A DNA stretch of 64,000 nt, from the NCBI RefSeq assembly GCF_030553055.1, contig NZ_CP130713.1, forward strand, positions 4,030,001-4,094,000, given 5' to 3'. Source of the stretch: Streptomyces sp. XD-27. GTDB taxonomy: Bacteria; Actinomycetota; Actinomycetes; Streptomycetales; Streptomycetaceae. How positions within the stretch are numbered: position 1 is the stretch's first letter; each line of letters opens with the position of its first letter. This document shows positions 56,310 to 64,000 of this stretch, in pieces. The notes below the pieces were generated by a model that saw nothing but the letters and a program-made list of their open reading frames with translations, was not told the origin of the DNA and made no database searches. The position numbers and the translations under genes are program-made.

Positions 56310-56370
56310 TTCGGTGTCGCCCCTGTTCGTCGGTGGCACCGATGTGCCGGAGCGAGTGCAAGAAGGCCGA

Positions 56371-58320
56371 TCACTCCATGGGCCGGCTGGTGACATAGAC
56401 GGTGCGGAGGACGACGGCGGCGGAGAGCACCAGGAGGTTGCAGCCCATCAGCCCGTACAGCCCGAGGTCCTCGCCCACGCGCGGCCCGCCGTCCATGCCC
56501 AGGAGTCGGAGGCCCGCGAACCCGAGGAAGATCCCGACGAGGGCGTGCACCACCCGCCCGACGAGCTCGCCGACGACCCGCCGGTCGCGGGGATCGGCGA
56601 AGAGCCGCACATTGACCCCGAGCCGCCCCTCCTCGAGCGCACCGCCAAGGCGGTCGAGGCGGCGCGGCAGCCGCCGCAGGACAGGCAGCAGCGCGATCAG
56701 CTCGTCGCGGGCCGTGTCACGGGCACTCTGCGGTCCCAGCCGGTCGGTGAGCCGGGCTGAGGCGTACGTACGGGACGCCTCCAGCATGTTGAAGCCGGGG
56801 GAGAGGCGGACCAGTGTGCCCTCCAGGGTGGCCAGGGCCCGGAACACGGCCGCGATCTCCGGCGGAACCGCCAGCCGGAAGTCGGCCACCAGCCGGAACA
56901 GATCGCTGAACATCTCCACGTCGGGCGCGGATCCGTGCCCCAGATGGCGGGCGCTGAACTGCCCGAGCACGCGCAGCAGCCGCTGTTCGTCGACCTCCTC
57001 GGGACGGTCGGTGATCTCCAGGAGGGCCTCGCGCAGGGCAAGCGGATCGCCGCGGTCGACGGCGAGGAAGAGACCGCCCATCGCCTCGCGGAGCCCGGCG
57101 TCGATCCGGCCGACGGATCCGAAGTCGAGCAGGGCGGCCGTGCCGTCGGGCTGGAGCAGGATGTTGCCGGGGTGCGGATCGGCGTGGAAGACGCCGTCCA
57201 GCATGATCTGGTTGAGCAGCGCGGTGAGCAGGGTCTCGGCCAGCTTGGTGCCGTGCCGCTCGTCGTCGGGGACCGCCTTGCCGAGCGAGGTGCCCTCGAT
57301 GCGGCTCATGACGAGGACGCGCTCCGTGGTGAACTGCCCGTGCAGGACGGGGACGGCGACGCTGGAGTCGCCGCGGGCCTCGGCGGCCCGGCGCACCGCG
57401 GTCATGTTGCGAGCCTCGACGCGGAAGTCCAGTTCCTCGCGCAGCGCGACGGCGAAGCCCTGCGCCAGCTCGTTCAGCCCGAGACCACGCCCCCAGGCGG
57501 TGCGGTCGCTCAGGGCGGCGGCCAGGCGCGCGACGATGTCCAGGTCGCGCTCCACGAGCTCCGGTATCCCGGGCCGCTGCACCTTGACGATGACCTCGGT
57601 GCCGTCATGCAGGACGGCCGCGTGCACCTGCGCGATGGAGGCTGCGGCCAGCGGGACCCGCTCGAACGTGGCGAACAGGTCCCGCACCGGCGCTCCCAGG
57701 CTTTCTTGGAGCTGTGTCTCGACTTCGCCCCAGGGCGCGGGCGGCACCTGGTCCTGAAGGAGACTGAGCTCCTCGACATACACCTCGGGCAGCAGGTCCC
57801 GCCGGGTCGACATCAGTTGCCCCAGCTTCACGAAGGTGGTCCCGCCGGCCTGCAACGCCTGCCGCAGCTCCCGCGCCAGCAACTCGTGCCGCACCCCGGG
57901 CGCGCGCCGCCGCCCTCGCAGATACGGCCCGAGCCCGTGCCGGGTGGCGATGCGCACCACCCCGGAGTACCGCCGCGCCCGCGCGATCCGCCCCCGCACC
58001 GACTGCGCCCACCCGAGCGGCCGTACGGTCCCCATGGGCACCACGATGTCCAGCGCGATGAGCACCACCATCGAGGCGAGCATCCCCACCCCGACCATCA
58101 AGGACAGCAGCGGCGCGAGCTCCCCCGACTCCTCCAGCCGGGGCCCGAACAGCCCCCCGGACACCGCGAGTCCGCACATCCCCGCAGTCCCGACGCGCAC
58201 CGCCCCCGCCCGCACCCCCAGCAGCCGCCGCCCCACCACCGCAGGCGCCACCACCACAAGCAAGAAGACGAGCGTCCCGACCAACGCACCGGTGATCCAC
58301 ATGAAGTCATCCAACAGCAC
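56371..58320 (-). CDS. ABC1/UbiB-family atypical kinase
   Basis: 649 aa from GTG 58320; ATG 58302 is a good alternative. Three N-terminal transmembrane helices (LVGTLVFLLVVVAPAVVG, etc.), then the UbiB core: KxGQ motif FVKLGQLMSTRRDLLP, Ala-rich AAASIAQVHAAVL in place of a Gly loop, VIVKVQRPG, catalytic ADPHPGNILL and LLDFGSVG. Two C-terminal membrane segments (GIFLGFAGLRLLGM, LLVLSAAVVL). Members support quinone or lipid metabolism; targets here unknown. Convergent with the regulator unit. Confidence 0.88.
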   Translation of the reverse strand: MLLDDFMWITGALVGTLVFLLVVVAPAVVGRRLLGVRAGAVRVGTAGMCGLAVSGGLFGPRLEESGELAPLLSLMVGVGMLASMVVLIALDIVVPMGTVRPLGWAQSVRGRIARARRYSGVVRIATRHGLGPYLRGRRRAPGVRHELLARELRQALQAGGTTFVKLGQLMSTRRDLLPEVYVEELSLLQDQVPPAPWGEVETQLQESLGAPVRDLFATFERVPLAAASIAQVHAAVLHDGTEVIVKVQRPGIPELVERDLDIVARLAAALSDRTAWGRGLGLNELAQGFAVALREELDFRVEARNMTAVRRAAEARGDSSVAVPVLHGQFTTERVLVMSRIEGTSLGKAVPDDERHGTKLAETLLTALLNQIMLDGVFHADPHPGNILLQPDGTAALLDFGSVGRIDAGLREAMGGLFLAVDRGDPLALREALLEITDRPEEVDEQRLLRVLGQFSARHLGHGSAPDVEMFSDLFRLVADFRLAVPPEIAAVFRALATLEGTLVRLSPGFNMLEASRTYASARLTDRLGPQSARDTARDELIALLPVLRRLPRRLDRLGGALEEGRLGVNVRLFADPRDRRVVGELVGRVVHALVGIFLGFAGLRLLGMDGGPRVGEDLGLYGLMGCNLLVLSAAVVLRTVYVTSRPME

Positions 58321-58343
58321 GCGTGTGCGAACGCGGTGGGAGG

Positions 58344-58889
58344 TTATGCCTGTCCCCCCGCACGGTGCCGCTTTGCGTACGACCAGGTCACCGCGGTCAT
58401 CAGGGCCGGGATGGCGAACAGCGGGGCGAAAACGAAGCCCCAGACGGTCTGTGCCGTACCGCTCGTCATGTACGTCTGGCTCTCGACGGTGAAAGCGACC
58501 ACGAGTTGCCACAGCGCCACCAGGATCAGGACGCCCGAGGCCGTCCAGGCCAGCGCGGCAAGGGTCCGCGGGCGCAGCGGCCGCCACCGGTCGCTGACGA
58601 GCAGCAGCGGAAGCAGAGCGGCCAGTTCGGCAAGGACAGAGAGGCCGACGACGTAGGCGATGCCCCAGCCCGGGATGTCGAAGACGTCGCGCAGCACCTG
58701 GTCGCTGTAGCCCACGTAGACGCCGGATGCCATGGCGATGCGCCACAGGCCGGACGGGAGGGCGCACAGAGCGATGGCGTGGGCGGCGCGACGAGCCCAG
58801 ACAGGCGCGGGTGCGGGGGTGGTGGCGCCTGCCGGGGTGGGGAGGGGCGCGGTCGCTGTCGTCATGACGTCCATGCTGGCCGTAGCCAT
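58344..58889 (-). CDS. Four-helix integral membrane protein, unknown function
   Basis: 181 aa from ATG 58889, or ATG 58865. A Pro/Ala/Thr-rich cytoplasmic lead (~30 aa) then four helices (AHAIALCALPSGLWRIAMASG, GIAYVVGLSVLAELAALLPLLLV, TLAALAWTASGVLILVALWQLVVAF, GFVFAPLFAIPALMTAVTW). LPSGLWRIAMASG is a recurrent actinobacterial motif. Ends 23 bp before the kinase start, so may share its transcript. Confidence 0.7.
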   Translation of the reverse strand: MATASMDVMTTATAPLPTPAGATTPAPAPVWARRAAHAIALCALPSGLWRIAMASGVYVGYSDQVLRDVFDIPGWGIAYVVGLSVLAELAALLPLLLVSDRWRPLRPRTLAALAWTASGVLILVALWQLVVAFTVESQTYMTSGTAQTVWGFVFAPLFAIPALMTAVTWSYAKRHRAGGQA

Positions 58890-58998
58890 GACAGCCGCGC
58901 ATCGTTCGCTACGGCGGACCGTCTCCGCCTCGCGGAGGAGGGCACATCCGCTGAGGGAGGACCTGGGACACGGAGCGCCTGCCCGTACGCCTGTGAGC

Positions 58999-60228
58999 TC
59001 AGACGGTCCGTACGGCCTCGGGCACCAGGGCCTGCTCGCTGCGGGTTCCCGCAGCCCACCGCGCCACCGGCCCCATCGCGTACGACGCCACCAGGAACAG
59101 TCCGCCGAGCAGCAGCCAGCCCGTCGCGCCCATCCCCATGAGCAGCCCGGTGAGTATCAGCGGCCCGAGCGTGCGGGCGACCGTGGTGCCGGTGCCGAAG
59201 AAGCCCTGGTACTCGCCGACGCGCCCCACCGGTGCCAGATCGAAGCCGAGTTGCCAGGAACCGGCCGACTGGAGCATCTCGGCAGCGACCAGCAGCACCG
59301 AGCCGCCGACCAGGGCGGCGACCGCGACCCAGGGCGAACGACCGGCCGAGAACGCGAAGACCCCGCACGTGAGCAGCATGAGTGCGCCGGATCGACGGAT
59401 GGCACGGGCCGCCGTGGGCAGTCCGGTGACCGAGCCGGCGGCACGGACCTGGAAGAGCATCACGCCACCGGTGTTGAGGATGAACAGCGCGGAGACCAGC
59501 CACTCGGGGGCGTCGGTGCGCTCGGTGATCCACAGGGGCAGGCCGAGGCTGAGCAGCGGCATCCGCAGCAGCAGCACGGTGTTGAGGAGCGTCACGACGA
59601 CGTACGGCCGATCCCGAAGGACTTGGAGTTTCGCGCCCCGGACCAGGGGAACGGGCACGACGGCAGGCAACCGCGACAGCAGGAGCGCGCAGCACAGGAA
59701 GCTCAGGGCATCGATCGCGAAGACGGCGAGATAGGCCGACCGGGTCCCCGCGGAGAGCGCGAGCCCGCCGAGTGCGGCGCCCACCGCGAGGCCCCCGTTG
59801 AGCGTCGACTGCAGATGGGCCAGCGCACGGGTGCGCTCCTCCTTGGAGACCAGGCCCGCGAGCAGCGCCTGCCGGGCGGCGGCGAGGCCCGACTGCGCGG
59901 TGGCGTAGAGGCAGGCAGCCGCGACGAACGGCACGAAGTCCCGTACGACCAGGAAGGACGCGACCGCGGCGGCGGTCGCGAGGGCGAGCAGCACCGATGT
60001 GCCGCGTGGGCCACGCCGGTCCGCGATCCGGCCGAGCGGCACCCCGACGACCGAGCCGACCGCCCAGGCCAGGGTGAGGCCGAGACCGATCCTGGCGGGT
60101 GCCAGACCGACGACATGCGTGAAATACAGGGCCGAGGTGACGTAGTACGCGCCGTCACCCACGGAATTACTCAACTGGGCGAGAGCAAGCTTGCGTTGGG
60201 GACCGGCAGGCGGCAGCAGGGGGGACAT
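58999..60228 (-). CDS. Major facilitator superfamily transporter
   Basis: 409 aa with about 12 transmembrane helices. The loop 2-3 motif is GRIADRRGPR; ARIGLGLTLAWAVGSVVGVPLG starts the core. Substrate is unknown; such 12-helix carriers include drug and sugar exporters. Divergent from the repeat protein gene and preceded by a perfect inverted repeat at 60270-60284. Confidence 0.85.
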   Translation of the reverse strand: MSPLLPPAGPQRKLALAQLSNSVGDGAYYVTSALYFTHVVGLAPARIGLGLTLAWAVGSVVGVPLGRIADRRGPRGTSVLLALATAAAVASFLVVRDFVPFVAAACLYATAQSGLAAARQALLAGLVSKEERTRALAHLQSTLNGGLAVGAALGGLALSAGTRSAYLAVFAIDALSFLCCALLLSRLPAVVPVPLVRGAKLQVLRDRPYVVVTLLNTVLLLRMPLLSLGLPLWITERTDAPEWLVSALFILNTGGVMLFQVRAAGSVTGLPTAARAIRRSGALMLLTCGVFAFSAGRSPWVAVAALVGGSVLLVAAEMLQSAGSWQLGFDLAPVGRVGEYQGFFGTGTTVARTLGPLILTGLLMGMGATGWLLLGGLFLVASYAMGPVARWAAGTRSEQALVPEAVRTV

Positions 60229-60552
60229 GGCTCGAACGGTACACAGGCAGTGGCTCGCTCAGACAGGACAATGAGGGCCTCATTTACTGGGCCACTTCAT
60301 GCGGCTGCCGGTGGGTGGCGATGCGGGAGATACGGCCGAGCGCATGCCAAGAAATCGGCTTCGTCGGGGAACCGTATGAGCGATGGAGAAACGGGGCATT
60401 CCCGCTGGATATCCGTTACGTGGACGAGATGATTCCGACGGACGTGATCTTTACGTTGGGCAACGCAGCCGGCCAGACCTCACGGCCCCACACGAGAGCA
60501 CAGGCGGCATGTGGCCCAATCGCCCGCTTACCTCCCTGACCTGGAGATACGC
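60229..60552. promoter_or_regulatory. Divergent region between the MFS and secreted-protein genes
   Basis: 324 bp. AATGAGG-G-CCTCATT (60270-60284) is a perfect inverted repeat 42 bp upstream of the MFS start, a likely operator. GGAGATACGC precedes the secreted gene's start at 60553. A weak open frame at 60315-60539 has atypical codons and is not called. Confidence 0.4.
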
Positions 60553-61116
60553 ATGCCCATCGTCAAGCTCCGCCGCCGCACCGCCGTTCCCGCCATCGCC
60601 GCCGCGGCCCTGGCGGCCGCCCTCCTCGCGCCGGCCGCGAGCGCCGTCGCCGCAGGCCCGGCGAAGGCTCCCGCCCCCGCCGCCGCGCGGTCCGAGATCG
60701 TCGGCTCGGTCCGCACCGAGAAGCTGATCGACGGCAGCACCGCCAAGATCTACAAGCGGGGCGCCCACCACCACACCCTGAAGATCGTCTCCCAGGGCTA
60801 CGTGGTGGCGACGCTGGACGCGAACCAGCGGGACACCGGCGTCAACGCCAACGGCATGTTCGTGGTGTTCACCGCCGACGGCGAGGTGCGTTCCTGGACG
60901 GGTGGGGAGCAGTACGGGCCGGGGACGTTCAAGCTGGCCGACGGCTCCACCGCCAAGGTGACCAAGGTGGGAGCCCACCACGCCCGCATGCAGATCGTTC
61001 ACCGAGGGCACGTGATGGCCACGTTGGACGCGAACGGGCGCGACACCGCCGTCAACGCCAACGGCGCGTACATCGTGCTGACCGCCGACGGCACCTTCAG
61101 CGTCTGGATCCCCTGA
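60553..61116 (+). CDS. Secreted protein with two tandem ~60-residue repeats
   Basis: 187 aa from ATG 60553 (MPIVKLRRRT). Signal peptide: basic start, AIAAAALAAALLAPAASAVAA. Two homologous repeats follow (residues ~60-115 and ~128-187): LIDGSTAKIYKRGAHHHTLKI to DGEVRSW and LADGSTAKVTKVGAHHARMQI to DGTFSVW, with VATLDANxRDTxVNANG in each. No Cys, no sorting motif, so likely free extracellular. A strong terminator follows. Confidence 0.82.
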   Translation: MPIVKLRRRTAVPAIAAAALAAALLAPAASAVAAGPAKAPAPAAARSEIVGSVRTEKLIDGSTAKIYKRGAHHHTLKIVSQGYVVATLDANQRDTGVNANGMFVVFTADGEVRSWTGGEQYGPGTFKLADGSTAKVTKVGAHHARMQIVHRGHVMATLDANGRDTAVNANGAYIVLTADGTFSVWIP

Positions 61117-61159
61117 CCCGGTCACCGCACAGCCCGGTCACAGGGAAATCAACACAAAA

Positions 61160-61200
61160 AAGACCCCTCTGCCAGCGTTTCCGCAGGTCAGAGGGGTCTT
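61160..61200 (-). terminator. Terminator of tRNA-Ala
   Basis: AAGACCCCTCTG and CAGAGGGGTCTT pair over 12 bp. Reading leftward the stem ends with TTTTTTGTGTT, a good rho-independent signal right after the tRNA. It may also end the rightward secreted-protein transcript. Confidence 0.85.
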
Positions 61201-61206
61201 ACGACG

Positions 61207-61279
61207 TGGAGCCTAGGAGAGTCGAACTCCTGACATCCGCCATGCAAAGACGGCGCTCTACCAACTGAGCTAAGGCCCC
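61207..61279 (-). tRNA. tRNA-Ala (TGC anticodon)
   Basis: 73 nt. Acceptor GGGGCCT/AGGCTCC plus discriminator A. D arm TAGCTCAGTTGGTAGAGC. Anticodon stem CCGTC/GGCGG around loop TTTGCAT gives TGC. T arm GGAGTTCGACTCTCC. CCA is not encoded. Confidence 0.95.
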
Positions 61280-61399
61280 GTCGCCGATCAGGATACCCGG
61301 TGTCGGGACCCTTTCCCGACCGGGTATCGCTCGTGCGTGCCACCGTCCGTAGGATGCCTCGCGAGATTCGCGGCAGCGAAGCGAAGGGGAGACAGCGAG

Positions 61400-61945
61400 A
61401 TGGACGCAGCACAGCAGGACGCCACCGCCCGCGCACGGGAGCTGCAGCGCAGCTGGTACGGGGAGCCGCTGGGGGCGCTGTTCCGCCGCCTCATCGACGA
61501 CCTCGGCCTCAACCAGGCCCGCCTCGCGTCCGTACTCGGCCTCTCCGCGCCCATGCTCTCGCAGCTCATGAGCGGACAGCGCGCGAAGATCGGAAACCCC
61601 GCCGTCGTCCAGCGGGTGCAGGCGCTCCAGGAGCTCTCCAGCCAGGTCGCGGACGGCCGGGTCAGCGCCGCGGAGGCCGCCGAGCGCATGGAGGAGATCA
61701 AGAAGACCGCGGGCGGATCCGTGCTCAACACCACGCAGACCACCGCCAGCACCGGCGCGCCGACCGTGCGCCGCGTGGTCCGCGAGATCCAGTCGCTGCT
61801 GCGCTCGGTGGCCGCGGCCGGCGACATCATCGACGCCGCGGACTCCCTCGCCGCCACCCACCCCGAACTCGCGGAGTTCCTGCGGGTCTACGGCGCCGGC
61901 CGGACCGCCGAGGCGGTCGCCCATTACGAGGCGCACCAGAACTGA
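61400..61945 (+). CDS. Helix-turn-helix DNA-binding protein
   Basis: 181 aa from ATG 61400 with GGGGAGA upstream. Residues ~22-60 form an XRE-like HTH: DLGLNQARLASVLGLSAPMLSQLMSGQRAKIG. The rest is helical (VQALQELSSQVADGRVSAAEAAERMEEIK, VVREIQSLLRSVAAAGDIIDAADSL). Conserved next to the following kinase in Streptomyces. Possibly a regulator or kinase target; no ligand domain. Confidence 0.82.
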   Translation: MDAAQQDATARARELQRSWYGEPLGALFRRLIDDLGLNQARLASVLGLSAPMLSQLMSGQRAKIGNPAVVQRVQALQELSSQVADGRVSAAEAAERMEEIKKTAGGSVLNTTQTTASTGAPTVRRVVREIQSLLRSVAAAGDIIDAADSLAATHPELAEFLRVYGAGRTAEAVAHYEAHQN

Positions 61946-62019
61946 CACCCGGGCCGCCGGGGCGGGCACCGGGGACTGGTCACTGGGACACGGAACAGGC
62001 GCGGGGCGGGACGGAACGG

Positions 62020-63512
62020 ATGGGTGAGGTCTTCGCAGGCCGGTACGAACTGGTGGATCCGATCGGCCGCGGCGGCGTGGGAGCCGTATGGCGCGCCTGG
62101 GACCAGCGGCGCCGCCGCTACGTCGCGGCGAAGGTGCTCCAGCAGAGCGACGCGCACACCCTGCTGCGCTTCGTCCGCGAACAGGCGCTGCGCATCGACC
62201 ACCCGCACGTGCTGGCGCCCGCGAGTTGGGCGGCCGACGACGACAAGGTGCTGTTCACCATGGACCTGGTGGGCGGCGGCTCGTTCGCGCACCTCATCGG
62301 GGACTACGGCCCGCTGCCGCCGGTCTACGTGTGCACGCTGCTGGACCAGTTGCTCTCGGGGCTGGCGGCCGTCCACGCGGAGGGCGTGGTGCACCGCGAC
62401 ATCAAGCCCGCGAACATCCTGCTGGAGGCGACCGGCACCGGGCGGCCGCACGTCCGCCTCTCCGACTTCGGCATCGCGCTGACCAAGGGCGAGCCCCGGC
62501 TCACCGAGGCCGACTTCGTGATGGGTACGCCCGGCTACTTCGCGCCGGAGCAGATGCAGGGCGCCGAACCCGACTTCCCCGCCGACCTGTTCGCCGTCGG
62601 GCTGGTGGCGCTGTACCTGATCAGCGGGCACAAGCCGGACGCCGACGCGATCGTGCGGCGCTTCGAGGAGCACGGCGTGCCGGGGGCGCCCGAGGGCGTG
62701 CCCGAGCCGCTGTGGCAGGTGATCGCCAACCTGCTGCAACCCGATCCGGAGGACCGGTTCCGTACGGCGACGGGGGCGCGCAAGGCGCTCGCCTCGGCGG
62801 TCGAACTGCTGCCGGAGCCGGATCTGGACGACGAGGTGATCGAGGTCTTCGACCATCTCGGGCCGCTTCCGGCGGGGTTCGGCCCGGACGGGCCGGAGCG
62901 CAGGCCGAAACGTTCCCACCGCAAGCCGGCCGCCTCTTCTCCCGCTCCCTCCCCGTTCCCGTCCCCGTCCCCCTCTCCCGGCTCCTCCGAGGCGACGACC
63001 GTCGCACCGGTGCCGTCGATGTCGGACACCGGAAGCTTCCATCTCCCGCCGCCGCTGCCGGGCGGGCCGCAGGACGGGGCGGACCCGGCTCCGGACCACC
63101 CGGACCCGGACCACCCGGCGGCTCCGGGGCCCGGGCGGCCGGTGGCGGGTCCGCCGATGTCGGCCGGGGCCCCGCCACCGGTGCCGCCGGGGCCGCCCAC
63201 GGCGACCCCGTCGTTCACTCCGCCGCCCTTCGGCCCGCCCATGCCGCCGACACCGACACCAACACCGACGTCCACGCCCACGCCTTCGCTCACAGGGGCC
63301 CACACGCCGCCCGGTTACGGCAGCGCCCCGACACGGCCGTACACCGTTCCGCAGTCCGCTCAGCAGCCTGCTCCGCGCCCCACGGCGCCCGCAGCACCCG
63401 CCGCCGCGCGGCGCCCCCGGCCCGGGCCCCCGCGAAGGTGGCCGTTCCCGTGCTGCTGCTCGCGCTGCTGTGCTTCGCCGTGGGGGCGTGGGCCTTCATG
63501 GCGTCCGGCTGA
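62020..63512 (+). pseudogene. Ser/Thr protein kinase with C-terminal membrane helix, frame broken by a one-base deletion
   Basis: From ATG 62020: GRGGVGAVWRAWD loop, Lys38, HRDIKPAN with His125, SDFGIAL and MGTPGYFAPEQM. A long Pro/Ser/Ala-rich linker follows (residues ~290-465). In the kinase frame no stop appears before the window end. The expected membrane helix (VAVPVLLLALLCFAVGAWAFMASG, stop 63512) is in another frame. One C added to a run at 63414-63418 or 63427-63431 joins them. I treat the gene as intact with a sequence error. Overlaps the convergent gene by 17 bp. Confidence 0.82.
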
Positions 63513-64000
63513 GCCGCCGTACTCCGAGCACCGTCCACAGGCCCAGCCCGAGCAGCAGCAGCGTGCCCGTGCCGAACGACGCGTAGGCGACGGCCCGCAG
63601 GGTGCCGTCGGGCCCGTCGTCCGTGCCGGAGGCCGCGGCCGGTCCGTCCCCGCGCGGCGCCCCGAGGCCGGCGCCGTCCGGATCCTCCCGGTAGCCCGGC
63701 GCGGGCCGCCGCTCGCCCTCGACGGCCACCCGCAGCGTGACCGGCGCGCTGCCCTCGAAGTACGGCGCGGTACCGGCGTTGAGGGTGACCGCCAGGTAGT
63801 AGGGACCGGCCACGCTCATCGCCCGGACCCGCGCCTTCGCGCTCTCGTAGCGGTTGCCGTAGGTGACGGGTGCGGTGAGGCCCAGGCGGTCCTCGGCCCT
63901 GGCTCCCTTGTACGGCGCGAACGCGCCTCTTTGGACCAGCCCGCGCGCCGGGTTGTACAGCGAGACCCCGAGCGCGTCGCCCACGTACGCGCCCGACCCC
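63496..64000 (-). CDS. Membrane-anchored extracytoplasmic protein, C-terminal part
   Basis: The frame is open beyond the right edge. Visible part: an extracellular region (LYNPARGLVQRGAFAPYKGA, YESAKARVRAMSVAGPYYLAVTLNAGT, APVTLRVAVEGER), an Ala/Gly/Asp-rich linker, one transmembrane helix (GTGTLLLLGLGLWTVLG) and a short basic tail. Type I topology expected, with the signal peptide in the missing part. The start is not in the window; GTG 63984 is not necessarily it. Function unknown. Confidence 0.7.
   Translation of the reverse strand, partial: GSGAYVGDALGVSLYNPARGLVQRGAFAPYKGARAEDRLGLTAPVTYGNRYESAKARVRAMSVAGPYYLAVTLNAGTAPYFEGSAPVTLRVAVEGERRPAPGYREDPDGAGLGAPRGDGPAAASGTDDGPDGTLRAVAYASFGTGTLLLLGLGLWTVLGVRRLSRTP

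Noticed and set aside
58732..60432. 566-codon plus-strand open frame opposite the MFS gene
   Set aside because: Spans the MFS gene and its promoter; translation is low complexity and matches no family.
60315..60539. Short open frame in the MFS/secreted-protein gap
   Set aside because: Codon use is unlike the neighbours and it has no ribosome site or similarity that I can recognise.

Overview
The DNA is a chromosomal stretch from a Streptomyces or close relative. It is very GC-rich, has strong third-position GC bias, frequent GTG and TTG starts and ATGA/GTGA gene overlaps. It carries actinobacterial markers: CrgA, the FHA-PP2C-RodA-PBP-PknB morphogenesis cluster, class E sortases, the proteasome activator Bpa, DUF5324 and DUF2252. 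From memory, the gene order resembles the S. coelicolor interval a few dozen genes from dnaA/oriC. The content is core chromosome; I see no phage, IS element, CRISPR array or biosynthetic cluster.

Layout. 1-2.25 kb: first branched-chain 2-oxoacid dehydrogenase operon (E1alpha, E1beta, E2 cut by the left edge). 2.5-9.6 kb: orphan LuxR-type response regulator, a PPOX-fold protein, an APH-like kinase, two divergent Ser/Thr kinases and bpa. 9.9-14.6 kb: a secreted or anchored protein, a quinone oxidoreductase, moeA and mobA. 14.7-31.2 kb: a catabolic island with a second bkd operon, its Lrp/AsnC regulator, a PaaR-like TetR, paaH, paaN, paaABCDE and an acyl-CoA dehydrogenase, with an rRNA methylase and an HTTM/DUF5819 pair between. 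31.2-35.9 kb: rhodanese, J-domain-like protein, DUF2252, HxlR/azoreductase pair and tRNA-Leu(CAG). 36.3-50.2 kb: fhaA-fhaB-pstP-rodA-pbpA-pknB, then leftward class E sortases with a glutamine amidotransferase, DUF881 and rightward crgA. 50.2-64 kb: a DnaA-box cluster, rhomboid protease, cyclophilin, DUF5324, a sensor kinase/response regulator pair, an ABC1 kinase, an MFS transporter, a secreted repeat protein, tRNA-Ala(TGC), an HTH protein, another Ser/Thr kinase and a partial membrane-anchored protein.

How genes fit together. Copies of a 14-bp palindrome of the PaaR type (ACCGNNCGNNCGGT) lie before paaABCDE and between paaH and paaN. A one-mismatch copy lies before the second bkd operon. This ties an arylacetate pathway to a 2-oxoacid dehydrogenase that could make phenylacetyl-CoA from phenylpyruvate. 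The fha-pstP-rodA-pbpA-pknB group is the usual phosphorylation-controlled peptidoglycan synthesis module. The neighbouring sortase has two acidic-Thr motifs suited to FHA binding.

Caveat. Five genes (a kinase at 7.1 kb, E2 at 14.7 kb, DUF5819 at 25.5 kb, pknB at 42.6 kb, a kinase at 62.0 kb) each lose frame in or next to a G/C run and are each restored by adding one G or C. This looks like homopolymer under-calling, so I describe them as full-length genes with a probable sequence error.
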